Positions 12,121 through 22,636 of a DNA stretch of 64,000 nt are shown one piece after another. Within the stretch, counting starts at the first letter, position 1. Each line of letters opens with the position of its first letter. Below the pieces are notes generated by a model. It worked only from the letters and a program-made list of their open reading frames with translations. It did no database searches and was not told the DNA's origin. Location of the stretch: NCBI GenBank assembly GCA_944472155.2, contig OX235272.1, positions 80,482,020-80,546,019 of the forward strand. The letters run 5' to 3'. The stretch is from Trichobilharzia szidati. Lineage: Eukaryota; Platyhelminthes; Trematoda; Strigeidida; Schistosomatidae. The position numbers and the translations under genes are program-made.

Positions 12121-12289
12121 GGCTGGAAGGTTGTTTATGAGGCTAGCAAATTGGTTCCTTAAAATAAATTATAATTATATTTCAATAGTTTACACATAGT
12201 GGTAATATTTCGAGCAAAATTACTGCCCGTGTCCACACCAACTGTTGGAATTGTTTTTTTTAAATTCACACATTTATGATTTGTACTCA

Positions 12290-13760
12290 TTCATTTCTAT
12301 GTATCTGGAATTATATTCCAGGTGGACAGTTGTGCTGTTGAGTCATCTATATTACCTTCATGAATATAGATTCTGTTATAAGTCTCTCTTTCCATTTGTT
12401 CATATTAGTTTTCAGAATAAAATCATTGTTCCAGTCGATATTGTGGTTTTGTCCCACACATGTGCAGCTATAGATGAATTTTTTCTCTAAATTGTTGTAA
12501 GCTTGTGTTCCTGTTGGATGACGTTTAGTTAGGCGTTAATGTTGATTCACTCTTATTTTGAGTGATCTGGACGTTTGACCCACATATTTAGTCGGACACT
12601 CGGCACAAGATATTTTGTAAATCACATTGTTTTTATCCATCATTTTTATTGGATCTTTCAGTTGATTTATTTTATTTTTAATTAGATTCGTTGGTTTAAA
12701 CTTGGTGCCAATCCCAATATTTTTGAGGCTTCTTCGAATTGCCTCTGATGTAGCATTTTTGTATGATATTGTGATTGTTTTTTACCATCCTCTTTCTTGT
12801 CATTCTCTGGTTTCAACCTTTTTCTCTCTTCTTTATATTATCTCTGATAAGTTTTTGTCGAGTAACATTATGAATAAGACGTTTATTTCTTTACACTTAT
12901 CCTCTGGTCTTGTTGTAAGTCTACGTATTTCATCTGCAAGACCTTGTATTAATCCTCGTTTTACCGTGAGTGGATGAGCTGAGTAATAATCAAGGAATCT
13001 CCCAGAATGTGTAGTTTTTCTATATAGCATCGTTTTTATCCTATCATCTCTTACTCTTTTACTTTGCAGTCTAACATAGGCAGTTCCCCAATTTCATTCT
13101 CTATTTCCATAGTGAATTTTATCGAGTCGGCATAACTGTTTCTGTGTGAGAAGAATTTCTCAACATAGTTCTTTTTCATTATTACTAATGTGTCGTCTAC
13201 ATATCTCCACTAACATTTTATTGATAACCTGAATGGTTTAAGTGCATTCTCTTCCCGAAAATCCATGAATATGTCAGTTATTATTGGTGACTGCTCCTTC
13301 ATTTCGTTAGTATATTTTTCCTTAAAACGTAAAATATATTGTTGTTAGACAGAATTCCACCCCTTTTATTATTTCTTCTATGGATAACTGTGTTCTGTCT
13401 TGTAGGCCATCATCTTCTCTGAGTCTCGTTTTCAGTGCGTTCACGACCATTTAAATGGGTATTTTAGAACAGAGCCTGTTTACATAAAAGCTGACTAGTA
13501 TTTCTTCTTCGTTTATCCTAGCGTTTTTTAGGCATCTCACTAATTCAAATGAATCCCCTATTCTAGCTTTTAAGTGGTCTTTTGTTGGTCTTAGTATTAT
13601 TGAGAGAAATCTTGACAACATATACGTTGGTGTGTTTCTAAAATCTACAGTCGCCCTTATCGGATATGCTTTATGCACTTTTGCCATATATTCTAGTTAT
13701 ATTACATGATCCTGGCATAACTTTGAAAGCATTTTGACTTACCATTTACTTCTTTCATCT
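12290..13760 (-). mobile_element. Penelope-like element, RT plus GIY-YIG, 5' truncated
   Basis: Read on the minus strand from the right, the blocks are: YGK/AKVHKAYPIRATVDFR and TPTYMLSRFLSIIL (13,590-13,690); EEEILVSFYVNRLCSKIPI (motif A, catalytic Asp replaced by Tyr); a broken middle; YRKTTHSGRFLDYYSAHPL (12,950-13,025); then AECPTKYVGQTSRSLKIRV-QH (12,540-12,610), the GIY-YIG core; and a degenerate tail to about 12,296. The block order is complete from the RT middle to the endonuclease. Multiple frameshifts and the motif A change make it inactive. Confidence 0.8.
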
Positions 13761-14029
13761 GTCTGCCTTCTTAAAAGATAAACACCTCTGCTACGGAAAA
13801 GTCAAAGCTCAAACTTGAAGCTCAACGTTCCGCTCGGAATGCAAAGCAATGAAATAAAGTAATAATAATTTCACGATTGATGACACTTTACACAATATTC
13901 ACAATGAAACCCATGTTCGTATCGATTTTATCTTCTTATTGACGTTCGTCGGGAGGGTGAGTAGTAACTGGTTTACTTAATTTTAGATGACCTCTGACAA
14001 CCAGTAATTCTGTAAATGTGATTAGTTAC

Positions 14030-14112
14030 ACTTATTATTATTGTTCCCTTGGGTTCCTAGTGGAACATAGGGCTTCAACTGCACGCCTCCACTTGCTTCT
14101 GTCTTGTACTGT
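14030..14112 (-). mobile_element. RTE-type LINE 3' terminal fragment
   Basis: The minus strand reads QDRSKWRRAVEALCSTRNP followed by a (AAT)n tail. This is the same terminal peptide type as the longer copy at 3,797-4,285. It lies about 140 bases before the start of the ferritin array. Confidence 0.7.
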
Positions 14113-14495
14113 ACTTATTAGTCACAATTAATGCTAATAAAATGAGATGTTTGATACATGTAATCAGAAAGCATGCGTCTTATTAATCTCAGACAAACAT
14201 AGCCATAAGCTGAGATCAACCATTTGCTTGAGCCCTCCATTCGGACTCACGAATACACCTGCACTATCCGTCTGTGTCAGCTGCTGGCTTCCTCCCACAA
14301 ACTATCAGGTGGACAATCCCCTTCAAAATGTTATGTGACATGGCAGCTGATGAACAGAAATAATCATATTAGGCAAAATTATATTTTTTCGAACAGAAAT
14401 TAACAAAGCCTCCTCACATACATACATACATACAAACTAATATACACTGTACAACAGGGAGGGATTCAAAGGGAACGACTCGAACGAAGGAAGTC

Positions 14496-17400
14496 TCAGT
14501 GAATTCCAGTCTCCTTCAGTGTCAACTTGTCGAACAAATATTCACCCAGTCCACTGCCAACCCTCTTCGCCTGAGTCACATAGTCGGCGAGTTGCTTGAT
14601 TCCATCCTCCTGTTCATGTAGGTATTCACTCTCGATGAAGTCAGCCAATCCCGGATCATTGTTCTTCGAAGCCAGTTCATCGAGTTTCAATAGTGACTGT
14701 GAGTAGACGGGAGAGAATGAGAAGAATCAGAATCACTTCAAATAATAATAATAATTACAATAATAATAATAGTGAAAACACTAATAATAATAAAATGAAG
14801 TAGACTGCATGAGCTAATTGAGTGATAACTCGCGACCATTAATTTGTGTGTTTGTCTGTGTATGTGAGTATCTGCATGTGTGATGGATGGATGTAAGAAT
14901 GATGTCAATCGATGAGGTTAGTTGACTCCCTTGCAAAATATTCACCATTACGGAATTTGATAACTTCGACTAGCAGGAAATCGTCATTTAATAAAAGTCC
15001 AGTATACACACTCGAGTGAATAATATTCAGCAACAGAGCTCACTTCGACAGGTAAGTGTTTCCAGTGAGAATTGAAGACAATTAATATTACATCAGAGAG
15101 GAAAAGACTAATCGCTAAACTCACTCGACTTTCACGAACTGAATCCAGACATGAAAATCACTGTATTTTCAACATTCGGTGCTTGAAAAATGAAACTACT
15201 AACAAAAGGACAACGTCTAAGTGCTCCAGTTCTTACAGACAAAGTTAGAAGCAGAATGGAATGTCTACAAACACTATGCCAAAAAGAAGAGATCCACAGA
15301 ATTGGTAAAATGTTGCCCCATATCAGATATGAAATTGAGCAGTTAAATCAAAAGCTAGTAGGATTAGTTACCAATGAGGATTGCAATCTTATAACACAGT
15401 CCTCTAGCAATACCAAATCACCAGCTTTCAAAAATTCAAAACATACTCATATCAAAGAGTTCAATAAATAATTAGAGGAGAAATCTTCATCTCAGAACGA
15501 TGAAATCAGCAATCTGAAGTCAACGGCGATCGATAAAACAAAGTGGGCTATTAATCTCTCAACACATATATGAAGTCCTACAGAAATAAGTGTATTAGAA
15601 AGGGGACTAAAATTCAATGTAGCGGTAGACAAGCTGAAACCTGAGGATGTCACCCCTAAAATAGAAATAGCACTAAGTGAGATAGACAAAATAATGGCTG
15701 ACGAAGTACGGGCACAATTTACACTAACATTAAAACGATAGAAACGTGGAAAGCCTAACCTGACAAAACCAGAGATAGAACCCCTAAAACACCTTAAGAA
15801 TAACAAGGATATAGTAATCACAAAGTCAGACAAAGGAAATGCACCAGTAATATTAGACAAATCAGACTATTTGGACAAGGTGAATACTCACATGCAAACC
15901 GGAGCATATGAGGAAATTAATAAGTCAATAGACACCTTTAAGAAATCCTCAGCGGACCTTATACGCCGAATGAAAGCGTTTCTAGGTGGGTCTAAATTGC
16001 TTGATTTAATGTCCAAAAAACTAATAACACCAGTTGAATGTATGGTGTTGTTAAAGTTCATAAGTCAGGATACCCAATTACACCTATAGTTGACTTTAGA
16101 AATTCACCTACTTATGAATTATCTAAATATTTAGCCATGGTATTGAATTCCCTTAAGAGCCACTCAGAATCTAGACTAACAAATTCTTATGAACTAAAAC
16201 ATAGATTAGATCATATAAAATTAGATAATGAAGAGAAAATGGTTAGTTTTGACATTGTCAGTTTATATACACGTATACCAATAAATATGGTTGTCGAGGC
16301 AGTCAGGAACGAATTCATTTCTGACCAAGAACTCGAAGTTAGAACGAAAGTGCCACTTGAGGATATAATGCTGGGAGGGCAGCTATGACTGACTTCCACA
16401 GTATTTAAATTCCAGTGGAAAATATACAAACAAAGTGAGGGAGTTGCCATGGGGTCACCAATATCCCGGTTGTGGCAGATATATTCATGGATATGTGGGA
16501 AAATATAGCGATTGAAACATTCAGCCCCACCCCAAAAGTATGGTGGAGATATGTAGATGACACATTATGGTTATGATTTTATTTTGATAAATCACACAGT
16601 GTTGTACAGTAATATTAACCAGTGACGTCTCGAGCACAAACTATGGGTCATAATCTTATCAAGATGACACATTCACTGTACTTGGAACACAGGATCTAGA
16701 TACGTTTTTCGAACACAACAACTCGAAAGTAGAGACAATTAAATTCACTTATGAATTGTACAGTCATGAAGGAGAGCTTTCAATGTCAGATTGTAGCGTG
16801 GAAAGGAAATAAGATGGGAAGTTAAACACAAGTGTTTACAGAAGACACACACATTCAAACAGATATTTGGATTTCCGATCATCCTATCAAATGGCAGTGA
16901 AAATAGGATTGATGAAATATCTAAATAATAGAGCACAAAAACTAAGTAATACCGAGGAGAATCTATGAAAGGAAATGAGACATATAAGAGAAGCTTTGAA
17001 ACTTAATAATTACCCTGATAAATTAGTCAGAAAATATGTAGGCAAATGTAAAAATAAAATAAATAATGATAGTAGTTAAAGTGATAATAATAACAGTAAT
17101 AATAATGACGACGTGCATGCCAGACATGTGCAAGATAATAACAACACCAACAATAAGGAATCTAAATCACCAGTGGTACATCCACAGAAAAAGAGAACCT
17201 CGGAAACCTTCCGCAGAATTCTTAACAAGGCAAAAATAAAAGTGGCTAGCATTGAAACCAACAAACTCAATTAGAAACAAGATTTTTCAGTTAAGGGATA
17301 CTGCGAAGTATTTAAAACAAAACCATTTACTTTATCTAATACTTTGCGATGATTATCAGGTCAAATATATAGTCCAGATTAGAAGGAAGGTATCAGTCAG

Positions 17401-17744
17401 ACTGATTCACTCACCTCATTCACTGCCTTCTCCATTGCAAGAGCTGTCATCATCGCATCCTCAACACCTGTGAACTCCGTCTTACATGGAGCCTTTATCT
17501 CACTGTACTCAACACGACCACCACGCTTGTTCACATACTTCGCCAATTTCTCAGCGTGCTCACGTTCCTCGAGTGACGCGTTTCGGAAGAATTCAGCTGC
17601 ATTGGGAAGGGCGACATCATCTCGATCGAAGTAGGTGGAGAATGCCATGTAGTCGTATGCAGCCTGCAATTCCATGTTGATCTGTTTGTTCAGCGCATCT
17701 TCACATTCCTTGGTGAAATTCTGTCTGGCTCGTGATTCACTCAT
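14496..17744 (-). CDS. ferritin heavy-chain-type subunit, array copy 1
   Basis: Ferritin forms the 24-subunit iron-storage shell and oxidises Fe(II). Exon 1 at 17,415-17,744 (110 codons, ATG at 17,742-17,744) is spliced GAG|GTGAGT to exon 2 at 14,496-14,696 (66 codons plus TGA, acceptor CTACTCACAG). The joint ...[15 protein letters not shown]... matches the family exactly, giving 176 residues, a normal length. Ferroxidase residues are kept: E25, Y32, E60 with H63 (EEREH), E105 and Q in LHEQE. So is the family motif [10 protein letters not shown] near the C-terminus. An in-frame ATG at 17,847-17,849 would add 35 residues but lies upstream of the TATA-like box, so I prefer MSESR. No signal peptide and no iron-responsive element were seen; known schistosome ferritin mRNAs lack that element. 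The downstream sequence carries a (GTAT)n run. The intron (2,718 bp) holds an antisense PLE. Variant residues: S36, L46, E82, M99, K121, P125. Confidence 0.93.
15175..17395 (+). mobile_element. Penelope-like element in ferritin-1 intron
   Basis: Antisense to ferritin. Plus-strand blocks in order: [90 protein letters not shown] (motif A); [10 protein letters not shown] (motif B); WRYVDDTLW (YVDD at 16,550-16,561); a C-terminal region with KLNNYPDKLVRKYVGKC; and the start of the GIY-YIG domain. The element stops there, about 15 bases from the ferritin splice donor. In-frame stops (e.g. before [10 protein letters not shown]) and a frameshift at about 16,040 make it dead. The RT core catalytic residues are all readable. 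Confidence 0.88.
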
Positions 17745-17768
17745 TCTGCTGGTTGACACTGAAAGCAC

Positions 17769-17811
17769 ACTGACTGATTCAGTCAGTCTGAGTTGATTTG
17801 TGGCTTTTATT
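17769..17811 (-). promoter_or_regulatory. ferritin-1 core promoter candidate
   Basis: A TATA-like AATAAAAG (17,804-17,811) is followed by a perfect palindrome ACTGACTGAATCAGTCAGT (17,769-17,787), 25-80 bases before the ATG. The expected start site falls within the palindrome. A CACGTG E-box lies further upstream at 17,902-17,907. Both are conserved in all copies; function is inferred. Confidence 0.45.
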
Positions 17812-17829
17812 CTTTCTGGACAAGCATTC

Positions 17830-19065
17830 ACATGATCAGAGTAATTCACGTATACAGTGAAGTGAAGTGAAGTGTGTGAAAGAGAGAGAGAGAGAGTGAA
17901 TCACGTGCTGTGAGTTGTATTCATTTGAGATCAGTATTGGTGTGAGTGATCTAATTGGTGTTTTCGTGGTTGTGTGTGTATGTGTCTGTGTGTGAGTTGG
18001 GGAGTGTGTCTGTGTGTGATTGTGATGGTGATTGGAAGGTGAAGCAGCTAGCTGATTCATCATGTTTTCACGTACTTTCACGTACACATGTGAAATTTTC
18101 ATCACCATTTGGTTTTGTAATATCACCGATTGGTTTTCGTGTTTCTTCAATGCGAAATGCGTAATGTGTCGAATGTGTCGTATTTTCGGAAGATGACTTT
18201 CACATATTAGAACTTGATCATGTGGAATGAATCTGTAGTTTTGTTGTGATTTGATCCACACCTGAGCACTCACTCGTTTGTGTGACTGAGTAGAATGAAT
18301 TATGACTGGGCTAGGTGGTTGTGTTTTGCGGTGGGGTGGGGTGTGATTAGGTGTGTGGCTTTGTTTTCTGCCACACTGAAGTGATGACTTCTGAGACTAA
18401 TGAGAATTCCACTCTCCACTTTCAACGATTCACTCTACTGAGCACTCAGTAATTCATGTCACATTCAGTATTCACTCACACGCAATCCAAATGATTCTTC
18501 ACACAACACTAGTTCACTCTCATTGAATCAGTAGTGTCATGTTGACATCTGAAATGATCACATCTCGCATGAATTCGACTGTTATTATGAAACATCTGAT
18601 AAAATTCATCCACTTATGCACGGAGGAGGCGAACAGAGATCTATTCAGATCTATTCTATGTGTGTGATGAACACACACATCTCATGTGGCTAACTTGTTC
18701 GTTGTATGCTCGTTGTTCGGAGTATTCTACCCTGAGGAAGGGACAAACTATCGTTTTGTTCTTACCAATGTGGATATCTTCCTTGATCTTATTGTTTTGT
18801 TATTTTCTGGCTAGTTGTTTGGAAACGCGTATTTGGACATTGGAACCTTCGTTTTCATTAGCTGGAGTATCGACAGTCTTCTCTGATTTGTGCTCGTTCG
18901 TGATGTGGAGTGACTTGTGATAAAGTTGTCTGCTAGTATGTGTTCAACTACGCACAAATTCTACGCATTCACCGCCTCTGTATACAGGAAGCGCTAAACA
19001 AAAACACAAGAAAACATATTTCGTATTCAAAATTCTATGTTCACTTCTCTTATCCAACCTTGGAA
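17830..19065. other. unit 1 upstream flank of ferritin
   Basis: Conserved in every unit. It contains a GA microsatellite, a TG-rich stretch, repeated TTTCACGTAC motifs near 18,065-18,090, and a minus-strand open frame (17,836-18,273) without a known domain. No gene is recognised. Confidence 0.5.
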
Positions 19066-19620
19066 GTTTTTCGTACTATATAATAATGTGAACCTGCATC
19101 TGCTCTTCTCCATCTTGTATCTAACACACATTCTTCAGGCTGAGGTGACGTCAACCTGAGTTTTAGTTTATCCATCGTGTGAAACCTATGTCGTCTTGTT
19201 CATGTGTTTGCGCTTGTACACGCAGTCTCCAGTCAGGAAATAGTTAAAGAAGTCAATGAAGTGTTCGCCGTTGTCAATCATACCTCAGAATGTCTACTGA
19301 CACACGATGAGTTCTCTCTCACTTACGCATTTACATCGCTCATAAGAGGAATTTTGATATCACCATCTCCTTGGAGTCTTGTCCATCACTGTTTGCAGAT
19401 GTCTGTAGAAGTTCTACTTCTCCTCCGTGATCTGCGTTGCTTGTGTCGTGGGGAACAGCTCGGCAAAATCGCCATCCACACACTCAGGTATACCGATGAC
19501 ATACACAAGCTTCGAATTATATCCTCATTCAACTACCACAATGACAGACACTTCAACTTGCTCCAGTGAATAATAGGATTCATGTCGGAAATGTCGTTGT
19601 ATGATGGAGAATGACACTGT
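19066..19620 (-). mobile_element. RTE-like LINE endonuclease-region fragment, unit 1
   Basis: Minus-strand translation with frameshifts resembles the apurinic-endonuclease part of RTE-type LINEs, with YVIGIPECVDGDFAELFPTT, EEKKNFYRHLQTVMDKTP-R and a tail shared with the other units. Compared with units 2-5 about 430 bases, including the ATC tract, are missing at the junction near 19,062. Assignment is by pattern only. Confidence 0.45.
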
Positions 19621-20226
19621 TAGGCGAATGCTTTCAAAGTCATTCGATTGAGATACACATAAAAAACAGTCTGTCAACTTGGATATCCAGATCCCTCTAC
19701 TTATTCACTGTGAGTATCCCGAAATCACGTCACTGAAATTCCGGGTTGAATAATAAGGTGATGTGAAGTGTGAGAAGACATGGACCTGCATTTTTCGTGA
19801 ATGGTAGGCTGTGAGAGATAAGAATGCGTTGTTTGATGTTAAGTAAATTCATAAGCGACGATGATGTGAGTAAATCGATGAAACATCGAAGAGGACATAT
19901 GCGTATTTATTCATCCTAAGCTTTCATAAACAGATATATTTGCCCGACATTGAATATCAATCAGGTGGTCCGCAGTAAAGCATAAGCAGCAAGGTTCTCT
20001 GACAGCGAACCAACCAAATATCTGTTGACTGAACAATTATATCAAAAGAAATGTAGATGTAATAGATATACTCTGAGGAGAGTGCTGAGCGACATAATAC
20101 GACTGGGGGTCTGGGTGAAAAGCAATGAGTTGTCTGTCTGAGGATGTCATTGAGTTGGCAATGCGTGGAATGAATTATGGATAAGTGGCAGATTTTGAGG
20201 TGTGCTTCTGAGTATATATAATTTCC
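19621..20226. other. unit 1 spacer
   Basis: Sequence shared with units 2, 4 and 5, lying between the LINE fragment and the gypsy LTR. No coding content recognised. Confidence 0.4.
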
Positions 20227-22636
20227 TGTTATAATTAATAGTAATGATAGTATTTCGAAATCACCAAATTACAGGAAATCAACCAACAACACAGAGAGGT
20301 ATGAATTTAGGAATTTTTATTTGGCGGAATTATTTGTAATTCATATAATAAATATAATAACAAACAACAGCAATTGTTTACACAAACACTGATAGAAATT
20401 GTCAATCACCATATCCGCCACATGTCGAATGTCTCCTTGCATATTTTTAATGATGTCTTGATTTGCTTGCAAATCTCTGCGATCTTCCTAGTGATTCTGT
20501 GATATTGTTTACATCAGTATCATCTGGACATATTTCTGAATTATCTACAAAATCAGGATTAGTAGCGGAATCAATAAAATTATAATCGGAACGACCTCCT
20601 TCATTTATTTTCACTAGATCCAGGCGTATGTTATGAACCAAATGATCGTCGATGTCTAATATCTTCAACACTCGATTTCCCGTTTTCTGTAGTATGATTC
20701 CAACAGAAGGTCTATGGTAATTCCCTCTGTAATAATGTACATCAGAAGTCGTGGACATCAGATGCGTTATGAGAATTCGAGATTTGAATAGTTTAGCAGG
20801 AATTTCATGGGTGCTTGTATGCTCCACATTGCTCCACATCTCTCTGGCTCGTCAAAATTCTTAGGACTCATTGATTCTATGGCACTCTTTAATGTTCGTA
20901 CAAAACTTTCTGCCAACGCGTTAGACTGAGGATGACGTGATGCTGTGTACAGATGACGACAACCAATAAGTTCGAGCCAATCACTGCAGTTCTTCTCAGT
21001 GAAATGAGTACCATCACCAGTAACTAAGACATTTGGAATTCCTTCTCGACCAAAATTCTTCCTCAAAGCTCTGTGAGTGAATTTTGCGTTAGGTAGATAT
21101 CTGTATTTATTTATGACTCCTGGCCATCTAGAGTAAGAATCCACAATAACTAAAGCATAGTATGAATTTAAGAATGGACCACAGTAATCTGCATGAATAC
21201 GCTGACTAACCTCACAAGAAGCAGGCCATGCTTTCCACGATGACTTCCCATAGGACATTTTATGCAAACAACTGGAACACCTCTTTCCTCTTTTGCTAAT
21301 GTCAGCAAATGTCAATTAGCGGACACCAGCACGTTAGGCGTGCTAATGATTCCATCTTATCAGCTCCCAGATGAACAGAATGAAGATCATTCAAAATCGC
21401 ACATCTGAATGTCAGAGGAATAATAGTTCTGTAATTCTATCATAGAAATCATTCAGGATCGACTGAAATCTCATCTCCTCGCTTACAAAAGTCCAGAAAT
21501 CTTCGCCTACACTGAATATTCCAACCTCTTTTCGTTGCATTTATAATGCATCCGTAATATTTCCGAGTATCGTGAATAAGTCGAACTGTATCCACAGGTA
21601 ACGGCTGGACTAACAAACAGTCAGTGTCATTAGCAGAATTTTCAAATAATGAACAGCGAGATAAGAAGTCTGCATGAAGTGTGTACTTAGCCGATCTGTG
21701 TTCAATAGTGTAATCATATGCAATCAGTTCTGAATTCCATTTTTGAACCACAGCATCAGCGAATGATCTATTGAAAGATTTTTCTGCATTTGAAATGAAT
21801 GAATTTCAAAGCCTGATGATCACTAACTATGTGAAACTTAGTATCAAAGAGATACTTGTGCAGGCGTCTTATTGCCCATACAACTGCTAGAGCCTCTTTC
21901 TGAGTTTTTGAGCACCCTTGTTCACACTTATTTAGAAGTCTTGAAATACAAATAACAGGTTGTCCATTTTGCTCATGTGGTGCAGCTCTACCCATAGGAG
22001 AAGCATCTGTAGTGAGAAGAGACTTATCATTCGATAGAATATGTTTTAGGAAAGCTTGTCCATTCAGAGACTCCAAAGTTTTTCGCCAGATATCCTGATG
22101 TCGTTGTTCTCACTTAAATTGTTTAAGGGAGACAATATCAAAAAGCGGAGATAAGAGTTGAGTGAAACCGGGAATGAATCTGGAGTGAAACTGAAGGGTA
22201 CCAATGCATGATCTCAACGACGACATGTTGTTAGATGAAGGTGCTTGAATTGAAGGTGGGTGACAAACGACTAGCATCACGTCTGAAATCCTCGGACGAC
22301 AATGTAAAATGATATTTAGATGGATATTTTTTCCTTCACGTTCCCTAGTGGAACATAGGGCTTCAATCTAGTGGTTGAAGTTTCTGTAGCAGTGTCTATT
22401 TTATTATGCAGGATTGGATTGCTAGCCTTATGCCCAACCTTTCCTCTCCAACAGCATTGGTTCTGACATATCGAGTTAAAGGAAGGCGTCGGCTGAGGTT
22501 CGAACCAGAGACCAATTGCATGGTCGGCGAGCGGCTTAACCGCTATGCCACTGACGCACATTTAGATGGATTAACAAGAAAATATTTTTCCACAGAAACG
22601 CCTGAACAGTTCTAAAAGACGTTCATTATGCAATTC
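20227..22636 (-). mobile_element. Ty3/gypsy element remnant, unit 1 (LTR, IN, RH, part of RT)
   Basis: A 156-bp LTR (20,227-20,382, TG...CA) is followed on the minus strand by an integrase with the first and last D,D,E regions (HADYCGPF, SNALAESFVRT). The middle Asp region is degraded to VTGDGTHF. Then come RNase H (LLTTDAS, KEALAVVWAIRRLH, SDHQALKF) and the end of RT. Stops separate the blocks. RT is truncated at about 22,636 where region R begins. A SINE interrupts it at 22,325-22,559. Confidence 0.85.
22325..22559 (-). mobile_element. tRNA-derived SINE with RTE-like 3' tail
   Basis: An 11-bp direct repeat ATTTAGATGGA (22,314-22,324 and 22,560-22,570) flanks a 235-bp insertion that is absent from the same site in units 2-5. 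On the minus strand it starts GTGCGTCAGTGGCATAGCGG (A-box-like), with a B box GGTTCGAACC 45-50 bases on. It ends with GAAGCCCTATGTTCCACTAG, the terminal sequence of the RTE-type LINE seen at 3,797-4,285. A tRNA head plus LINE tail is the classical SINE layout. Confidence 0.88.

Larger units (their letters stand above)
11234..12256. repeat. large inverted repeat (arms 11,234-11,345 and 12,161-12,256)
   Basis: The reverse complement of 12,161-12,256 matches 11,234-11,345 nearly base for base, including GGGCAGTAATTTTGCTCGAA and ATTGAAATATAATTATA. The left arm has one extra ~17-base insertion. The right arm starts about 40 bases beyond the end of PLE coding sequence on the minus strand, so the arms may be PLE terminal sequence in inverted orientation. 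A foldback or MITE-like element is the alternative. Confidence 0.7.

Noticed and set aside
17745..17790. Possible iron-responsive element before the ferritin ATG (CAGTGT strings)
   Set aside because: The bases on either side do not form the required five-pair upper stem with a bulged C.
17745..17849. In-frame upstream ATG adding 35 residues to ferritin (copies 1, 3, 4, 5)
   Set aside because: It lies upstream of the TATA-like box and is broken by ten bases in copy 2; the shorter product has normal ferritin length.
22325..22559. Hammerhead ribozyme within the SINE, as known for some schistosome repeats
   Set aside because: No CTGATGA...GAAA core was found here or elsewhere in the window by eye.
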